In this document: one piece after another, positions 18,335 to 25,918 of the stretch
Numbering within the stretch: position 1 is the stretch's first letter
Layout of the letters: every line of letters begins with the position of its first letter
Assembly: GCA_963848955.1 (NCBI GenBank)
Contig: CAWKFQ010000012.1
Coordinates: forward strand, 62,001-126,000
Reading direction: 5' to 3'
DNA: 64,000 nucleotides
DNA from: DASUPK01 sp963848955
GTDB lineage: Bacteria > Actinomycetota > Thermoleophilia > Solirubrobacterales > 70-9
Notes under the pieces: model-generated
Told to the model about the DNA's origin: nothing
The model's input: the letters and a program-made list of their open reading frames with translations, nothing else
Database searches by the model: none
Made by a program: the position numbers and the translations under genes

Positions 18335-19741
18335 CTAGGCGGCAGCGTCCGCTGCGTCGGCGGCGATCTCCGACGGATCCGCGCTGCGGGCGGCGGCTCC
18401 GTTGGGACGGCCGTTGCCGTTGATCCTGCCCTGCAGGCGACGGGCGGCGCGGCCGAGCCGCTTGGCGGCGCGCTCGCGCGCCGATGCCTGGGCGTGCCCG
18501 ATGAAGTCGTGGACCAGCGCGTTGGCGTCGACGGGATGCTCGACCTGTGGGACGTGCCCGCACTGCTCGAGGACGACCTGTCGGGCGTCCGGCAGCGCGT
18601 CGCTCACATATCGCGAGAACGCGAGCGGTACGACCGGGTCCTCGTCGCCCCAGACGAACATCGCCGGAGGCTCCAGCTCCCGCAGCCGGGTGTAGAAGCC
18701 ACGCGGGCCATCCGGTTCCTCGAGGTAGATGTGGCGGGCCGAGGCGCTGAACGCCACCCGGGTGTCCGCCGAGCGATACGCCCGCAGGAACTCCTCGACG
18801 GCGACGTCGGCGGCGGTCGGATGGATCCGCTCGGGCCGCGAGAACATGCTCCAGAACTGCTGGCGCACCAGCGCTCCGCCGAAGCTGTGGGGGATGGCGG
18901 CCAGCTCCGGGCGCAGCAGCTTCACGATCGGGACGAAGTGCCGGCGCCGGCGCCAGGCCATCGACGGGCAGAGCAGGCTGAGGCTCTGAACCCGCTCCGG
19001 CTCGCGGAGGCCGACTTCGATCGCCACCCGGCCGCCGAGCGAGTTGCCGACCAGGTGGGCGCGTTCGATCCCCATGGCGTCCATGAATCGGGTGACCGAC
19101 CGGGCGAACCAGGGCGCGTCGTACGGAGCGCGAAGCGGCTTTGAGGAGGAGCCGAACCCGGGCAGGTCGATCGCGTGGACGGTGTGCTGCGGAGTGAGGG
19201 CCGAGACCGTCTCGTAGAAGCTCGTCTTGTTGCTGCCCAGGCCGTGAATCAGGATCACCGTCTCGATTCCGTCGCCCGCGGTCAGCGTGGAGATCCGCGC
19301 CTTGCCGGCCCGCACCTCGTGAATGCGAAGTAGCGGCGTCCGGCCGTGCGGCCGCTGGAAGAAGCCCTCGAAGGCGACGGCGAGGTCGAGGTTTCCCCTC
19401 GCCCAGAGCCGCCGAGAGCGGAAGGCGTCGAGACCGGAAACCTGGCCCTCGCGGAGCCCGAGCCAGGTCGCCGCATCCGTTCCGATGATCGCATCGGGTT
19501 CGCGCTCAGGGGAGACGGTGACCGTGCACCGTTCCTCGTCGAGCTCCACAGCCCAGCTCAGGCCGAGGTCGTCGAGCTCGATCCTGTAGCTGGCGTGGAA
19601 GCCGGCGTCCGCACCGAGGTAGCGCTCGTGGAGGGAGGCGAAAGCCGCCTCCACCTCATGCAGTCGCTGCCCCTCCGACGAGACCTCAGTCAAGGCACCG
19701 TCAGGGTATCGCCCCGAACGGTTGTTCCCGCCACCGCCCAC
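18335..19741 (-). CDS. SCP2-like domain fused to an alpha/beta hydrolase
   Basis: 468 residues as called from the farthest ATG. Residues about 40-140 resemble an SCP2 sterol-carrier fold (SYRIELDDLGLSWAVELDEE, then AIIGTDAATWLGLREGQVS). Residues about 150-430 are an alpha/beta hydrolase: VILIHGLGSNKTSFYE (oxyanion region), LVGNSLGGRVAIEVG (nucleophile Ser), FVWGDEDPVVPL (acid) and LEQCGHVPQVEHP (His). The tail is Ala/Arg-rich. An SCP2 fold may present a lipid substrate to the hydrolase. The start could be a nearby TTG (LTEVSS) instead. It is divergent from cysS. Confidence 0.82.
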   Translation of the reverse strand: MGGGGNNRSGRYPDGALTEVSSEGQRLHEVEAAFASLHERYLGADAGFHASYRIELDDLGLSWAVELDEERCTVTVSPEREPDAIIGTDAATWLGLREGQVSGLDAFRSRRLWARGNLDLAVAFEGFFQRPHGRTPLLRIHEVRAGKARISTLTAGDGIETVILIHGLGSNKTSFYETVSALTPQHTVHAIDLPGFGSSSKPLRAPYDAPWFARSVTRFMDAMGIERAHLVGNSLGGRVAIEVGLREPERVQSLSLLCPSMAWRRRRHFVPIVKLLRPELAAIPHSFGGALVRQQFWSMFSRPERIHPTAADVAVEEFLRAYRSADTRVAFSASARHIYLEEPDGPRGFYTRLRELEPPAMFVWGDEDPVVPLAFSRYVSDALPDARQVVLEQCGHVPQVEHPVDANALVHDFIGHAQASARERAAKRLGRAARRLQGRINGNGRPNGAAARSADPSEIAADAADAAA

Positions 19742-19801
19742 TTACTGGGCCGATTCCCGGCGGAATATGCGCGATTCGGCGCGCCAATAGCATCCGCGGC
19801 C

Positions 19802-21151
19802 TTGAGTCCCATCCGCATCCAGGACACCCTCAGCGGGGAGACGCGCGACCTCCGGCCCGACGACCGAGGCGAGGTCGGGATCTACGCCTGCGGCCCGACC
19901 GTCTACGGCCGGATCCACATCGGCAACGCCCGCCCGTACGTGATCTTCACCCTGCTCAAGCGGTTCCTGGAGCACGAGGGCCTGAGGGCGAAGCTGGTCA
20001 TCAACGTCACCGACATCAACGACAAGATCTACGACGCCGCCAGCGAGGCCGGTGAGCCTTCGGCCGAGTACGCCGCAGAGATGACCGCCGCGTATGTCGC
20101 GGACACGGATGCGCTCGGACTCGAGCGTCCCGATGCCGAGCCGCTCGCCTCGGGGACGATCGGGGAGATCGTCTCCCTGATCCGTGCGCTGATCGACTCG
20201 GGGCACGCATACCAGGCGAACGGCGACGTCTACTTCCGCGTCCGCAGCTTCGACGACTACGGAAAGCTCTCCAATCGCGATCCAGCCGAGATGGACCAGG
20301 GGGAGGAGGCGGGCACGGCCTCCCTCAAGGAGGACCCGCTCGACTTCGCGCTCTGGAAGCGCCACAAGGAGGGAGAGGACACCTCCTGGGACTCGCCCTG
20401 GGGCCAGGGCCGGCCCGGCTGGCACATCGAGTGCTCGGCGATGTCGGAGAAGGAGCTCGGGCCCGACTTCACGATCCACGGCGGCGGCATCGACCTCGTG
20501 TTCCCCCACCATGAGAACGAGATCGCGCAGACCGAGGCCGCCAGGGGGGTTCCGCTCGCCGAGATCTGGATGCACAACGGGCTGGTGCAGCTCGACGAGG
20601 AGAAGATGTCGAAATCCGTGGGCAACATCTTCCAGCTCTCGGATGCCGTCGAGCGCTACGGCGGGCAGACCGTGGTCGCCTACCTGATCTCCGGCCACTA
20701 CCGCCAGCCGCTCGCCTTCTCGGACGAGCAGCTCCAGGAGGCCGCTGCCCGTGTCGAGCGGATCCGCAACTACTTCCGTGACGCCCCACCCGGGCAGCCG
20801 GACGAGTTCCTACGGGAGAAACGCCGGGCCTTCCTCGACGCCCTGGCTGACGACTTCAACACGCCGCAGGCCTTCGCGGTCCTCTTCGAGATCGTCAACG
20901 AGGGAAACAAGCGGGAGCTGTCCGGGGCCCGCGAGGTGCTGACCGAGCTCCTGCCGCTGCTGGGGCTCGATTCATTGATCGATGAAGACGAGGCGGCGCC
21001 GGCCGAGGCGCTGAACCTGCTCGAGCAGCGGGAGAAGGCCCGCGCGGCGAAGGACTACGGCCGTGCGGACGAGCTCCGCGACGAGCTCGCCGGGATGGGC
21101 TGGGAGGTCCGCGACGAGGCGGGGGGCGCCCGGCTGGTCCGCCGCCGCTAG
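19802..21151 (+). CDS. cysS: Cysteinyl-tRNA synthetase
   Basis: 449 residues, starting from TTG at 19802. The class I signatures are present: YACGPTVYGRIHIGNARPY (HIGH-type), GWHIECSAMS and FPHHENEIAQTEAA (zinc ligands and Cys-specific block), and EKMSKSVGN (KMSKS). The C-terminal anticodon-binding part ends REKARAAKDYGRADELRDEL, as usual. It forms an overlapping pair with rlmB (TAGTG) as in the Firmicutes cysS-rlmB arrangement. The other actinobacterial possibility, the MshC ligase of mycothiol synthesis, is less likely because the full-length C-terminal domain is present. Confidence 0.94.
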   Translation: MSPIRIQDTLSGETRDLRPDDRGEVGIYACGPTVYGRIHIGNARPYVIFTLLKRFLEHEGLRAKLVINVTDINDKIYDAASEAGEPSAEYAAEMTAAYVADTDALGLERPDAEPLASGTIGEIVSLIRALIDSGHAYQANGDVYFRVRSFDDYGKLSNRDPAEMDQGEEAGTASLKEDPLDFALWKRHKEGEDTSWDSPWGQGRPGWHIECSAMSEKELGPDFTIHGGGIDLVFPHHENEIAQTEAARGVPLAEIWMHNGLVQLDEEKMSKSVGNIFQLSDAVERYGGQTVVAYLISGHYRQPLAFSDEQLQEAAARVERIRNYFRDAPPGQPDEFLREKRRAFLDALADDFNTPQAFAVLFEIVNEGNKRELSGAREVLTELLPLLGLDSLIDEDEAAPAEALNLLEQREKARAAKDYGRADELRDELAGMGWEVRDEAGGARLVRRR

Positions 21152-21819
21152 TGGCGCGCGAGCGGATCTATGGCCGCCGCCCGGTTGCCGAGGCGGAGCG
21201 AGGCCGGCGCCGCGTCCATCGCGTCTGGCGGGCACCGGACACGTCCCCGGAGGAGCTCGAGCGGCTCTGCGGCTCGCCCGACCATCAGGGGGTGGTGGCG
21301 GAGGTGGACCCCTACCCCTACGCCGACCCGGGCGGCCTGCTCGAGAAGGAGGATGCCCTGGTCGTCGTCCTGGATCAGGTCCAGGACCCGCACAATCTCG
21401 GCGCCGTTTGCCGGGCGGCCGAGGTGGCCGGCGCGTCGGGGGTTGTGATCCCGGAGCGGCGCGCGGCATCCGTGACCCCAGCGGTGTGCAAGGCCTCGGC
21501 CGGGGCAGTCGAGCATCTCCCGGTGGCGAGGGTGCGCAACATCGCCGACTGGCTCGGGGAGGCGAAGCGAGCGGGCGCCTGGGTGTACGGGGCGGCCGCG
21601 GAAGCCGAACTTCCGTACACGGACGTCGACTGGTCGGGGCGGGCCGTCCTGGTCCTCGGGTCCGAGGGCTCGGGGCTGCGCCCACGCGTGGCGGACGCGT
21701 GCGACAAGCTGATTTCGATCCCGGCGGCCGGCCGGATCGACTCCCTGAACGCGTCGGTGGCGGCCGCCGTGATCATCTTCGAGGCCCGGCGCCAGCGAAC
21801 GGCGGGGCGCCGGGCCTAG
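21151..21819 (+). CDS. rlmB: 23S rRNA 2'-O-ribose methyltransferase (RlmB/TrmH family)
   Basis: 222 residues, SPOUT superfamily. The N-terminus ERIYGRRPVAEAERG is the substrate-binding domain start, and the knotted catalytic domain has VVVLDQVQDPHNLGAVCRAA, VLVLGSEGSGLRPRVAD and IPAAGRIDSLNASVAAAV, the three SpoU motifs. GTG at 21151 overlaps the cysS stop. Assignment to the G2251-modifying RlmB is from family and context. Confidence 0.9.
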   Translation: MARERIYGRRPVAEAERGRRRVHRVWRAPDTSPEELERLCGSPDHQGVVAEVDPYPYADPGGLLEKEDALVVVLDQVQDPHNLGAVCRAAEVAGASGVVIPERRAASVTPAVCKASAGAVEHLPVARVRNIADWLGEAKRAGAWVYGAAAEAELPYTDVDWSGRAVLVLGSEGSGLRPRVADACDKLISIPAAGRIDSLNASVAAAVIIFEARRQRTAGRRA

Positions 21820-22382
21820 ACCGCGAGCTTCTCGGTCTCTTCAGTCTGCTCCGCGAGGGAGATCAGCTCATCGAGGATTTCGAGGTAGCGCTCGCGCAGC
21901 TCCACGTCCGCCAGGCGGCCGTCGTCCGTGAACGCTTGGTCGGAGTGACCGACGGGAAGGTCGCTCTCGATCACCCGGGCGCCGCTGGCGCTGAGCGCCT
22001 TTCGGACCTCTGCCTGCGACCAGATCGCACCGAACATGCCGGTGCTCGCGCCTACCACGGCCGCCGGCTTGCCCCAGAGGGCGTTCTGGCCGAGAGGTCG
22101 CGACATCCAGTCGATGGCGTTCTTGAGCTGGCCGGGAATCGAGGAGTTGTATTCGGGGGTGGCGATCAGAATGGCGTCCGCCGACTCGATCGCCTCACGC
22201 AGGCGAGCCGCACCACTGGGGCCGCTGCCCACGTCGTCGTCTTCGTCGTAGGGCTCGACGGCCTTCAGTCCATCGAAGATCTCGAGCTCCGCGGACGGCG
22301 GCAGCAACTCCGCCGCCGCCCGCGCGAGCACGGTGTTATGGGAGTCGCGACGCAGGCTTCCTGAAATCGCGAGCACCTTCAT
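21816..22382 (-). CDS. NADPH-dependent FMN reductase
   Basis: 188 residues, flavodoxin-like fold. MKVLAISGSLRRDSHNT is the phosphate-binding loop, and ILIATPEYNSSIPGQLKNAI the second flavin motif, as in quinone/azo/chromate reductases of this family. It is five bases downstream of the YceI gene on the same strand and overlaps the rlmB stop region by four bases. The operon with a divergent MarR suggests a stress- or redox-induced role. Confidence 0.88.
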   Translation of the reverse strand: MKVLAISGSLRRDSHNTVLARAAAELLPPSAELEIFDGLKAVEPYDEDDDVGSGPSGAARLREAIESADAILIATPEYNSSIPGQLKNAIDWMSRPLGQNALWGKPAAVVGASTGMFGAIWSQAEVRKALSASGARVIESDLPVGHSDQAFTDDGRLADVELRERYLEILDELISLAEQTEETEKLAV

Positions 22383-22387
22383 GTTCC

Positions 22388-22933
22388 TTACGCCTCCTGC
22401 TTGACGAGCTCGACGTGAACGGTCAGGGTCACGTCGTCGCCCAGGGTCTTGCCTCCACCCGGCAGGTCCATCTGCCAGTCGAGGCCGAATTCATGCCGGT
22501 CGACGATGGTCTCGAGATCGATCCCGAGCCTGTCGGCATCGGGGCCCGGCGCCGGGCCGATGACCTCGCCGCGGGCGAGGACCTCCTTGGTGACGCCCTT
22601 CACCGTCAGTTCGCCGTCGACGACCACGCGGTCGCCGTCACGCTCGATCCTCTTCGACTCGAAGACGATCTCCGGGTTCTGCTCGGCGTCGAAGAACTCC
22701 GGGGAGAGCAGGTGCGCGCGGAGGTTCTGATCCTTCACCTGCACGCTCTCCACCTTCGCGCGGCCGGAGAGCCTCGGCGAACCGTCGGTGTCCGTCAGGG
22801 TGGCCGCGAACTCCTCGAAGCTGCCGCGGAAGGTCCCGACGACGTGCTTGACGGCGAAACCGACGGTCGAGTGAATCGGGTCGGATTGCCAGATGCCGGT
22901 CGGGATGGTTGACTCTGCTTGTGCTGTGGCCAT
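22388..22933 (-). CDS. YceI-family lipid-binding protein
   Basis: 181 residues. GIWQSDPIHSTVGFAVKHVV at the N-terminus, DADRLGIDLETIVDRHEFGL near the end and LTVKGVTKEV in the middle are the standard YceI lipocalin-like barrel features. Members bind polyprenyl or similar lipids. No signal peptide is present, as in many actinobacterial copies. ATG at 22933 is preceded by AAGGAG. It heads a two-gene operon with an FMN reductase and is divergent from a MarR regulator. Confidence 0.9.
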   Translation of the reverse strand: MATAQAESTIPTGIWQSDPIHSTVGFAVKHVVGTFRGSFEEFAATLTDTDGSPRLSGRAKVESVQVKDQNLRAHLLSPEFFDAEQNPEIVFESKRIERDGDRVVVDGELTVKGVTKEVLARGEVIGPAPGPDADRLGIDLETIVDRHEFGLDWQMDLPGGGKTLGDDVTLTVHVELVKQEA

Positions 22934-22968
22934 TTGAATGTCTCCTTCGTGAGGGCTATGCTGTTAGT

Positions 22969-22980
22969 TGACCTGTCAAA
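22969..22980. promoter_or_regulatory. Inverted repeat, candidate MarR operator
   Basis: TTGACCTGTCAA is a TTGAC-CT-GTCAA palindrome in the 64-base gap between the divergent yceI-type and marR-type genes. A further TTGAC occurs at the start of the MarR frame. The site is well placed to repress both promoters; this is inference from position and symmetry. Confidence 0.5.
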
Positions 22981-22997
22981 CAGTTTAGCAGAGAAAC

Positions 22998-23477
22998 TTG
23001 AGCACACAACAGTTGACAACTAAAACACTTCCGTCGACGGACGCGTTTGCGAACCTCGCCGCGGCGTATTCGACCCTTACCCGTGAGCTCAGCGCCTCGC
23101 TGGTCGCCCAGCACGGGCTGACGATCAACGACTACGGCTGCCTGCTACTGCTCTCGCGAGTGGGCGAGGAGGGGATGCGACGCATCGACCTCGCGAACGA
23201 ACTGCGGCTCTCGCCGTCAGGGATCACCCGGCTGCTCGACCGCCTCGAGGATCAGGGCCTGGTCGGGAAGGGCGCCTGTAGGGAGGACGCCCGCGTGAGC
23301 TACGCCATCCTTACGGATGACGGGCTGACCAAGCTCAAGAACGCGGCCCCGGGGCACATCGAGGACATCGAGCGCCACCTGGCGGATGTCCTCGACGAGG
23401 ACGAGATGCGAACGCTCACCGAGCTTCTGGGCCGCATCGGCAGCGCCCAAGGGGAGAACTGCACCCCCAAGGAGTAG
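22998..23477 (+). CDS. MarR-family transcriptional regulator
   Basis: 159 residues from TTG at 22998. The winged helix is clear: YGCLLLLSRVGEEGMRRIDLANEL, then the recognition helix LSPSGITRLLDRLEDQGLV and wing CREDARVSYAILTDDG. The C-terminal helix forms the dimer interface. MarR proteins usually repress neighbouring genes and respond to phenolic or oxidative signals. The divergent YceI and FMN-reductase operon is the likely target. Confidence 0.9.
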   Translation: MSTQQLTTKTLPSTDAFANLAAAYSTLTRELSASLVAQHGLTINDYGCLLLLSRVGEEGMRRIDLANELRLSPSGITRLLDRLEDQGLVGKGACREDARVSYAILTDDGLTKLKNAAPGHIEDIERHLADVLDEDEMRTLTELLGRIGSAQGENCTPKE

Positions 23478-23484
23478 CCCCGGA

Positions 23485-24222
23485 CTAGGCGGCCGGTGCC
23501 GGCGGCTCGGCCGTCGCGGCGGGAGGTTCGATTGCGGTCGTCGGTGCGCCCACGCCGCCCCCGAGGTCGAAGAACAGGATGCTCGCGACCAGCGCGGCGA
23601 TCGGCGCCGTGAGGACGTTGGCGATCGTCTGCAGAACCACGCGACCCGCGTCACCGAGGGCCGAGCCGATCAACCCCGCGACGATGGAGACGGCGATCAC
23701 GATCAGAAAGGCGAGCACGATCGCGCCGAACACGTTCCAGCCGTTTCCGCGGACGAGCTCGCGACTGCGGCCGAACGCCTCGATCACCCCGCGGTCCTCC
23801 ACGACTATCGAGGGGGCGATCACCGACCAGATGGTGATCAGGATCAGGCCGGGGACGATGATCAGGACGAAGCCGATGGTGATGGCGATTCCGGCGAGCA
23901 GGCCGTTCAGGAAGAGCGTCCCGATGTAGGGGGCGGCCGCCGAGAAGAGTTCGCCGACGCTGAAGTCGCGGCGGCCGTCCCGGACGTCCTGGACGAGCTT
24001 CACCACATATCCCGCGTAGAGCACGCCCGCGACGATGCTGACCAGGACCCCGACAGCCACCAAGGCGAGGCTGCCCGTCGTGGCGAAGAGGCCGTTGATC
24101 ACCGCCGCGAGGCCGATCACGATCACGGCGCCGCCGAGCAGCGCTCCGGCGTGGTCGCGGTAGGTCTGGAAGGCCTCGCCGATCACTCGGCCCGGCTCGA
24201 TCTGGTTTGCGGTGGCTTCCAT
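23485..24222 (-). CDS. Multi-pass membrane protein (YciC/GPDP-membrane-domain-like)
   Basis: 245 residues, mostly hydrophobic. ATG at 24222 follows AAGGAGAG. About five to six helices can be seen, for example LLGGAVIVIGLAAVINGLF, TGSLALVAVGVLVSIVAGVL and TIGFVLIIVPGLILITIWSV, with the typical IVVEDRGVIEAFGRSRELVRG loop between them. The loop and the overall pattern resemble the glycerophosphodiester phosphodiesterase membrane-domain/YciC group, whose role is unknown. The Pro/Ala-rich tail is probably disordered. It is convergent with marR. Confidence 0.7.
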   Translation of the reverse strand: MEATANQIEPGRVIGEAFQTYRDHAGALLGGAVIVIGLAAVINGLFATTGSLALVAVGVLVSIVAGVLYAGYVVKLVQDVRDGRRDFSVGELFSAAAPYIGTLFLNGLLAGIAITIGFVLIIVPGLILITIWSVIAPSIVVEDRGVIEAFGRSRELVRGNGWNVFGAIVLAFLIVIAVSIVAGLIGSALGDAGRVVLQTIANVLTAPIAALVASILFFDLGGGVGAPTTAIEPPAATAEPPAPAA

Positions 24223-24321
24223 CGTCGCCCTCTCCTTGATTTGCGTGAAACGAGACCTCCCCGGCTTCGTGGCGGAGGGTGCCGCTCCTGCAATCGGAAT
24301 TGCATCGGCCACGAACGGTGG

Positions 24322-24349
24322 TTGACATCCGGGGATCCGGCGTTAGGCT
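24322..24349 (+). promoter_or_regulatory. Vegetative-type promoter of the sigH-like gene
   Basis: TTGACA (24322-24327), a 16-base spacer, then TAGGCT (24344-24349). Transcription would start near 24356, leaving a leader of about 100 bases before the GTG at 24459. The match to the housekeeping sigma consensus is good at -35 and fair at -10. Confidence 0.5.
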
Positions 24350-24458
24350 GGCTGCGCCAGACAAGGGTGAACCTCAGGTCGAGCCTGATGGAGACACCCA
24401 TATAGGGCGCCTCAGGGGAGGAACTGGGCGCCACAGGACACTCGTCAAGGAGGTTGCT

Positions 24459-25157
24459 GTGGCAGTTCCCACCCCAAGTACCGAAGAGCATGCGGTCGTT
24501 CAGGGTCGTGCTGTTCCCGAAGGCGCCCGTCACAACGGTCCCGGCGCCGACGACGAGTTTCTCGTCGCCCTCGCCAAGAACGGCCGGACCGACGCCTACG
24601 ACCAGCTGGTGCGCCGCTACCGGCGCTTCGTGCGGGTCAAGTCCTCGTCCTACTTCCTGCTCGGTGGCGACGCCGACGATCTGATGCAGGAGGGCATGCT
24701 GGGTCTGTTCAAGGCGATTCGCGACTACAGGCCCGAACGCGAGTCCAGCTTCCGAGGCTTCGCCGAGCTCTGCATCACCCGCCAGATCATCACTGCGGTG
24801 AAGACGGCGACGCGCAACAAGCACACGCCGCTCAACCAGTACGTCTCGTTCAGCCAGACGCCGGCCGCGGCTGGGCAGGATTCCGAAACGACGCTGGAGG
24901 AGGTTCTGCCGGGCCCATCGGTTCGGGACCCGGCCAACCAAGTGATCGCGAGCGAGGAGCTCGAAAGCCTCGTCGCCTGCCTCACCAGCGTGCTGTCAGA
25001 GCTCGAGAGCCACGTGCTGGCGCTCTACCTCGACGGTCATTCCTATGAGGTGATCGGCGAGCGGCTCGAGTGTGACACCAAGACGGTCGACAACGCGCTG
25101 CAGCGCGTCAAGCGCAAGGTGGGCATCCACCTCGACTCGCGCGCGGTGAAGATCTGA
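24459..25157 (+). CDS. sigH: RNA polymerase sigma factor, SigH (Spo0H) type
   Basis: 232 residues. GTG at 24459 is five bases after AAGGAGG. Region 2 reads DADDLMQEGMLGLFKAIRDY and SSFRGFAELCITRQIITAVK, closely matching the Bacillus SigH region 2; HTPLNQYVSF follows as in SigH, and region 4 is HSYEVIGERLECDTKTVDNA. The location after cysS and rlmB matches the position of sigH in Firmicutes. Targets in this organism are unknown; sporulation should not be assumed. A long leader of about 100 bases precedes it. Confidence 0.88.
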   Translation: MAVPTPSTEEHAVVQGRAVPEGARHNGPGADDEFLVALAKNGRTDAYDQLVRRYRRFVRVKSSSYFLLGGDADDLMQEGMLGLFKAIRDYRPERESSFRGFAELCITRQIITAVKTATRNKHTPLNQYVSFSQTPAAAGQDSETTLEEVLPGPSVRDPANQVIASEELESLVACLTSVLSELESHVLALYLDGHSYEVIGERLECDTKTVDNALQRVKRKVGIHLDSRAVKI

Positions 25158-25183
25158 GGGGCTAGGCGCTTCGGCTTCGCCAC

Positions 25184-25298
25184 AAAACGGGTTGCTCCTC
25201 GGCTTCGCCTACGGAGCACCCTCGCATCACAGCGGCCGTCCCGAGGGGGCGGCCGTCATGCGAGGGTGCGCCGCAGCGAAGCGAGGCGCAACCCGCTT
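25184..25298. repeat. REP-like repeat, copy B: two head-to-head copies
   Basis: The left copy (25184-25229) has GGGTTGCTCC at 25189-25198 and GGAGCACCC at 25213-25221, flanked by AAAC and TCGCATCA. The right copy (25257-25298) is the same element on the opposite strand, with GGGTGCGCC (25264-25272) and GGCGCAACCC (25285-25294). A smaller GC hairpin lies between them (about 25233-25254). The composite sits between convergent genes and overlaps the stop of the minus-strand one. The whole can fold as one large cruciform or as two hairpins, like a BIME. Confidence 0.75.
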
Positions 25299-25623
25299 AA
25301 TGCCGGTGGCGCCTCATCCGGCCGGCGAAGGGGCTGGTCGCGACCTTCTTCGCCAGGTCGCCGGGCTCGACCTTGCCCAGCAGGGCGCGGAGCTCCTTCC
25401 GCTCGCGGTCGGAGAGGTTCGAGGGGCGGCCCTTGGAGGAGCGGACGATCTCGAGCATGCGCTTGCGCTCCTTGGGGGTGAGTCGGTCGCTGACGTGGTT
25501 GCGCACAGCGACCACTACCTCGGCCGCGGCCAACAGCCAGGCCCCGCGGGCGAGCCACTTGCCACGCGCCGCAGCCGCGGCGGGATCCTTCAGCGAGTCT
25601 CCGAATTTCTCAAGAGGCGGCAC
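25297..25623 (-). CDS. Small hypothetical protein, 108 residues
   Basis: No recognised family. It contains one hydrophobic stretch (GAWLLAAAEVVVAVRNHV) followed by a basic, helical region LTPKERKRMLEIVRSSKGRP and LSDRERKELRALLGKVEP, and ends in a basic RMRRHRH. This could be a small membrane-anchored protein with a cytosolic helical domain. Its stop codon lies in the right arm of the REP-like repeat. It is convergent with the sigH-like gene. Confidence 0.6.
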   Translation of the reverse strand: MPPLEKFGDSLKDPAAAAARGKWLARGAWLLAAAEVVVAVRNHVSDRLTPKERKRMLEIVRSSKGRPSNLSDRERKELRALLGKVEPGDLAKKVATSPFAGRMRRHRH

Positions 25624-25844
25624 GCGGCCAGTCTAGGCGGACCCTGTGGCGGACAGGTGTCCGCATTCGCTTGGGCGAGCGCAAGCACACGATGAGAGAC
25701 CTGTGCCAGGCGGCACCGCGCGGCGGAGTGCGTCGCCGAGGGCGTCGACGAGATCCTCAACTCCGATGACGACGTCGAAGACGACACGGACGAGGAATAG
25801 TCGTTCGCAGCTTCTGGCGTGTTCCCGCCTACTCTTTCCACGGC

Positions 25845-25917
25845 GCCCGCCTAGCTCAATTGGTGGAGCACTCGATTTGTAATCGAGAGGGTCCCGGTTC
25901 GAGTCCGGGGGCGGGCT
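25845..25917 (+). tRNA. tRNA-Thr (anticodon TGT)
   Basis: 73 bases. Acceptor arm GCCCGCC pairs with GGCGGGC (25910-25916) with discriminator T. The D-arm region is TAGCTCAATTGGTGGAGC. The anticodon stem CTCGA/TCGAG encloses loop TTTGTAA, giving anticodon TGT. The T-arm is CCCGG-TTCGAGT-CCGGG. CCA is not encoded. The following coding gene starts only two bases later. Confidence 0.95.
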
Positions 25918-25918
25918 C

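Noticed and set aside
24223..24458. The 236-base gap upstream of the sigH-like gene, scanned for a small gene
   Set aside because: Only the promoter-like TTGACA/TAGGCT and a leader were seen; the frame extending upstream of the GTG lacks a better start and is not protein-like.
25700..25800. A short acidic frame ending in DDDVEDDTDEE upstream of tRNA-Thr, considered as a Pup-like protein
   Set aside because: It has no start codon after the preceding in-frame stop and lacks the C-terminal GG[QE] of Pup. I see no gene in the 221 bases between 25624 and 25844.
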